Origin: Thermomucor indicae-seudaticae
Taxonomy: Eukaryota; Mucoromycota; Mucoromycetes; Mucorales; Lichtheimiaceae
Length of the DNA: 21,291 nucleotides
Direction of reading: 5' to 3'
NCBI GenBank assembly: GCA_000787465.1
Contig: JSYX01000601.1
Span: forward strand, 1 to 21,291
Made by a program: the position numbers and the translations under genes. A model generated the notes under the pieces. The model did not search any database. It worked only from the letters and a program-made list of their open reading frames with translations, and was not told where the DNA came from. Within the stretch, counting starts at the first letter, position 1. Each line of letters starts with the position of its first letter. This document shows positions 18,127-21,291 of the stretch, in pieces.

Positions 18127-18615
18127 CTAAACATTGCTTAGTTTGGACAAGCGTTTCGCTTGGAGAGTAAGCACTACTGTAACGATAAACGAGGAGTTGG
18201 CATGGACAAGCGGCTGAATGAGGTGTGAAGCCTCGTCGAGCAGATTGAATGAGCGAGCGAGTCTTGAGACATTTATTTTCGTGATCGTGGTGAGCGACGC
18301 AAAGCGTGATTTTTCGAAACCAGCAACAGCCTCCCGTGCGTTGGTAAGATTTTCTGCACGTTCCCAGGTGGCTTCGTGTAAAGGGTAGCTTTTCCAAAGG
18401 ACGAGGTACTGTAGTTTCTTTTGACGTCCGCGTGTTCGAACGTCCAAAATTCGTTCAACCTCCCATTCGTCATTGCCATCGTCGGCTGTAATGACGGGTG
18501 GTGGGCGTGCAGGTTTTCGAGATGCGTCGTCAAGTTCGTGGTAAGCCTTCAAGGCAGAGACGTGAAAAACGTTGTGAGCACGAGTGGTTGGTGCTAAGTC
18601 AACTCTGTAAGCCAT
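18127..18615 (-). mobile_element. Ty3/gypsy chromovirus integrase C-terminus with chromodomain
   Basis: The minus-strand frame starts AYRVDLAPTTRAHNVFHVSALKAY, the conserved end of Ty3/gypsy integrases just before the chromodomain, then a proline-rich linker (KPARPPPVI). A chromodomain follows: EWEVERILDVR, LQYLVLWKSYPLHEATWE, ENLTNAREAVAGFE. In chromoviruses this domain steers integration to marked chromatin, and the aromatic positions (W, W, Y) expected for a binding cage are present. The integrase catalytic core, RNase H and reverse transcriptase that should lie at higher coordinates are absent. The roughly 50 residues after the chromodomain up to the stop are not typical. This is a short truncated remnant of an endogenous retrotransposon. 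Confidence 0.82.
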
Positions 18616-19780
18616 CGTAGGAAGCGAAGACCTTCGTTCCGGTGAGTGTCAGTAAACTTTGCCTTCTAGGCAACGGGGTGCAAGAGCCTATCAGGCCCTT
18701 CTTGCAAGAGAAAAACCACAATCAGATAATCCATATAACCGTGCATGTTCTGGCGAGACCAACGAGGCGAGGTAAGGCACGATTACTTACACTAGGAAGC
18801 GTGAATGCGGTTAATACAGAAGACGTTCACAATAAAGAGCGATGTTCAAGAGAAACAATCGTCTACCGCTCAACCGATGAGCTGTGATCTGTATCTATAT
18901 GACCTTGTTTGTACAACGCGACACCAGTTGACAGATTATCCAAATACAGATTGGTGTATCCACCTTCGTTGTCGCACACAGTGTAGCTTATGCTGCTACA
19001 TCGTCCCCTCCTTGAGCTTTTCCCGCCGTAGGCTATTCGTGAAATATCGTGATCGTTAGGATGACCACAGAGAGGTCCGTTAATGGCTACGCTGCGTTGG
19101 TCCTGGATTATGCAAGCTCGTAACCGTGTATAATTTGTAGCTCCTCATCGTTCGTGGTGTATGGATCGGTAGGCCTCTAATACCGCGTCGTACGTGGGCG
19201 TGAATCCAAGCAATGCGCCACGTGGACAGGGTGGAGAAGCTCGAGGCGATTGCCACTCATATTCGTGTCCTTGGCATTTGCACTGCTTGTCTATTGTGAA
19301 TAATGAGAAGGTTAGTAAATGCAAGTATTGTATGGAACCCAATCCAAACATAGTCGGTCTTAACGTCACCGTTATGCGTTGAACTCACTAATCACATGAA
19401 ACCAAAATAAAGTCTCACTCGGCAATGCTATAAGGTTAGCATACGTTCAGAAACTTGGATCTTTTGGTATATGAATACCGTAAGGGAGGATTAATGGACA
19501 AGCATACGTGATGACACGTATGATTGTTCCCTTCCCCCTGCAAACAACCACTTGTCACCGCAGAAGTCGTGGCCGATGCGAAGGAGAAAAAAACACAATA
19601 ACAATGCGGTTCGCACGATGGCCTCCTAAGCGACCGAGATATCAGGCAACGGATCCTGAAAGTTGTTTAGATAACTTTCGTAGGAATACTGTAGGTGTAA
19701 ACCAGATTCTAACAACATTTCGCAGGAAAACCATTTTCAACAGTGTGGATTGTGGGCCAAAGTTCAACGATATGCCCTTT
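18616..19780. other. intergenic region, possibly decayed retrotransposon
   Basis: No coding region was recognised on either strand. Upstream of the integrase fragment (minus sense, 18616 onward) the conserved GPF/Y region expected in a gypsy integrase is not readable, so the element is cut or scrambled here. Frames of up to 96 codons near 19508-19798 carry no motif and run into the RPS9 3' flank. No tRNA or repeat array was seen. Confidence 0.5.
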
Positions 19781-19786
19781 TTTATT
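19781..19786 (-). terminator. candidate polyadenylation signal of RPS9
   Basis: On the minus strand AATAAA lies 24-30 nt beyond the RPS9 stop codon (19813-19811), a typical position for a compact fungal 3' UTR. Confidence 0.5.
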
Positions 19787-19810
19787 GTAAACATGTAAAA
19801 CGAGAAAGGT

Positions 19811-20452
19811 TTACTCTTCCTCCTCTTCCTCGTCACCACCCTCAGCAGCCTTAGCTCTCTTTCTCTTGACACGACCAGGACGGCCACCACCGTAGGGCGA
19901 AGTCAAGGCGAAGTCAATGTGCTTTTGCGAGTCCTACAAAGAAGGGGGTTGGGAGTTAGAACCTGAGTAGGCATAAGTATAATAACGGAAAGAACTTACC
20001 AGACGGACGATGAAGGAGGGAACGTTGACAATCTGCTTGCCGACACGAATGTGGCGCTGACGAATCAAGACACGAGCGTGGTGAATGGATTTGGCCAAAC
20101 CGAGCTTAAAGACCTGAGTCTGGAGACGGCGTTCCAAGAAGTCTTCAATCTTGAGACCGAGGACGTAATCGAGCTTCATGCGGCTTTCATCGAGAACACC
20201 GATGCGGACGAGACGGCGAATCAAGGCGTTACCCTCAAAGAGACGACGAGGGTCCTTTTCGTCCAAGGTGAGCAGTTCACGGGCAGCACGACGAATCTTG
20301 GACAGGGTCAAGCCGACACGCCAGACTTCGCGCTTGTTCTTCAGACCGTATTCACCGACAAGCTTCAATTCTTGGTCGAGACGAGCGGACTCGTAGGGAC
20401 GCTTGGGGACCTTGTAGGTCTTGCTGTAGGTTCGTGAAGCACCGGTGGTCAT
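19811..20452 (-). CDS. RPS9: RPS9, small-subunit ribosomal protein uS4
   Basis: Primary rRNA-binding protein of the 40S subunit (uS4 family). Minus-strand exons 20452-20000 and 19933-19811 give 191 aa, against about 194-197 in other eukaryotes. It starts [21 protein letters not shown] in a strong context (CCACC before the ATG). The sequence follows the family closely: [58 protein letters not shown], then the S4 RNA-binding part [36 protein letters not shown] and VPSFIVRL. The intron (66 nt, GTAAGT...TAG) falls after FIVRL, and exon 2 supplies [22 protein letters not shown] and an acidic end (five Glu). It is divergent from RPL21 across a 489-bp shared upstream region. Confidence 0.97.
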
Positions 20453-20941
20453 GGTGGCTGCTACGCTAAAGTAAAGAGGAAGAAAACAAGCACCTCTGGA
20501 CCAGACCTCCTCCTTGATTCTTGCGCGGCGTACGAAAAAAAAAATTTCAATGGCTTGAGTCCTTTTGATTGGCTGGTGGCACAAGCCTCCCAACGCGAGC
20601 ACACACCCCCCTCGTTAAGCATGAGAAACTCTATTGAAACATGCGATGCGGACCAAAGACGCCGTCGACTATAGACGTGTCTAGAGCTTCTTCTGGATGG
20701 TGTCTTTTTGGCGTGGAATGTGGCGGCGCATACTGGACTGTACGCCACCAAAAGGTGAAGGGGCGGCTTGGAAATTTGTCGGGCTTGCCTTGAAAAATTT
20801 TCCCAGTTACCAGTATAGACTCCCTCTTCTCTTTTCCCTTTGCCTTATTGAAACGTTGACAGGTGAATAACCTTCTTCTCATCAGCATCGAATGCGGCAT
20901 TGACATGTGACAATGTTACTCATTTTTGGTTTTATTGTAGA
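20453..20941. promoter_or_regulatory. shared upstream region of RPS9 and RPL21
   Basis: 489 bp separate the two divergent ribosomal protein starts, and both promoters must lie here. An A-tract on the plus strand at about 20536-20546 could exclude nucleosomes. The RPL21 ATG is preceded directly by TTTTATTGTAG. Together with a possible donor (CAG/GTGAAT at about 20860) this suggests a 5' UTR intron ending at 20940. No known ribosomal-protein promoter element could be assigned with confidence. Confidence 0.6.
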
Positions 20942-21291
20942 ATGCCTCACTCCTACGGTCGTAAGTAATCGCCACTATACGAACGAGCTCATCGCAACCA
21001 ATTTTTGCGAAAACTCACTTGCAACAACTGATCAGTTCGCGCACGTACCCGCCACATGTTTGCTCGCAACTTCCGCGAGCACGGCGCCATTCCCCTGTCG
21101 ACTTACTTGAAGACCTACAAGGTTGGCGACATTGTCGACATCAAGGCTAACGCCGCTGTCCAGAAGGGTATGCCTCACAAGTTCTACCACGGGTAAAGAG
21201 AGAGAGAGAGAGCTACGTAAAATGAAAAGAGACGACACAGCCATTAAGCGTAATCATAATTTTTGTACAGTCGTACCGGTGTTGTCTACAA
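20942..21291 (+). CDS. RPL21: RPL21, large-subunit ribosomal protein eL21 (partial)
   Basis: Structural protein of the 60S subunit; only the N-terminal part lies in the window. Exons: 20942-20960, 21036-21192, and 21271 running off the end. Joined, they start [19 protein letters not shown], then [40 protein letters not shown] and RTGVVY, the conserved first half of eL21. Introns of 75 nt (GTAAGT...CAG) and 78 nt (GTAAAG...CAG) split codons cleanly. The first coding exon is only 19 nt. A GA microsatellite starts four bases after the second donor GT. Roughly 90 C-terminal residues are missing because the window ends, not because the gene is broken. Confidence 0.95.
21197..21212 (+). repeat. (AG)8 microsatellite in RPL21 intron 2
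   Basis: Eight AG units follow the donor GTAA directly. The run adds purine bias next to the 5' splice site and creates several AG dinucleotides far upstream of the real acceptor at 21269-21270. Confidence 0.85.

Noticed and set aside
19508..19798. 96-codon plus-strand frame downstream of RPS9
   Set aside because: No motif, low-complexity basic composition, and it overlaps the probable RPS9 3' UTR on the other strand.
20051..20437. 128-codon plus-strand frame opposite RPS9
   Set aside because: It is the antisense of a highly conserved ribosomal protein exon; no independent evidence.

Overview
This window is nuclear DNA from a fungus, most likely an early-diverging lineage such as Mucoromycota/Mucorales (the lineage is inference). 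The proteins are eukaryotic and closest in feel to fungal versions. Most genes are split by many short introns: 23 coding introns were placed, all but one of 51-78 nt. There is no operon structure. The gaps between genes hold remains of several eukaryotic transposon classes.

Layout. 1-1633 is gene-poor, with a fragment resembling a Mutator-like (MULE) transposase N-terminus on the minus strand (939-1190) and a 20-bp perfect palindrome. 1634-3364 (+) is NOP56, the box C/D snoRNP core protein. 3582-5344 (+) is ORC4, a subunit of the origin recognition complex. 5445-7475 (-) is an SPF45/RBM17-type splicing factor that converges on ORC4 with only 100 bp between the stop codons. 7476-9512 has no intact gene but holds a decayed C-terminus of a Fanzor/TnpB-like protein (8376-8979). 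9513-12781 (+) is GDH2, the large NAD-dependent glutamate dehydrogenase. 12782-14065 is unassigned. 14066-14477 (-) is a small conserved gene of unknown function. 15255-17355 (+) is a KDZ-type transposase pseudogene that still shows all three catalytic motifs, and 18127-18615 (-) is the chromodomain end of a Ty3/gypsy integrase. The right edge holds two divergently transcribed ribosomal protein genes, RPS9 (uS4, minus) and RPL21 (eL21, plus, cut by the window end).

The intact genes are housekeeping genes for ribosome biogenesis and translation (NOP56, RPS9, RPL21), DNA replication (ORC4), splicing (SPF45) and nitrogen/carbon catabolism (GDH2). They are neighbours, not a pathway. The accessory material is a graveyard of four different transposon types lying only between genes.

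The most unusual observations are: (i) three GC-AG introns, each with donor GCAAGT, in three separate genes; (ii) a NOP56 first coding exon that is just the ATG; (iii) the Fanzor-like relic; (iv) an ORC4 Walker B motif reading EE instead of DE. I found no complete undescribed system.
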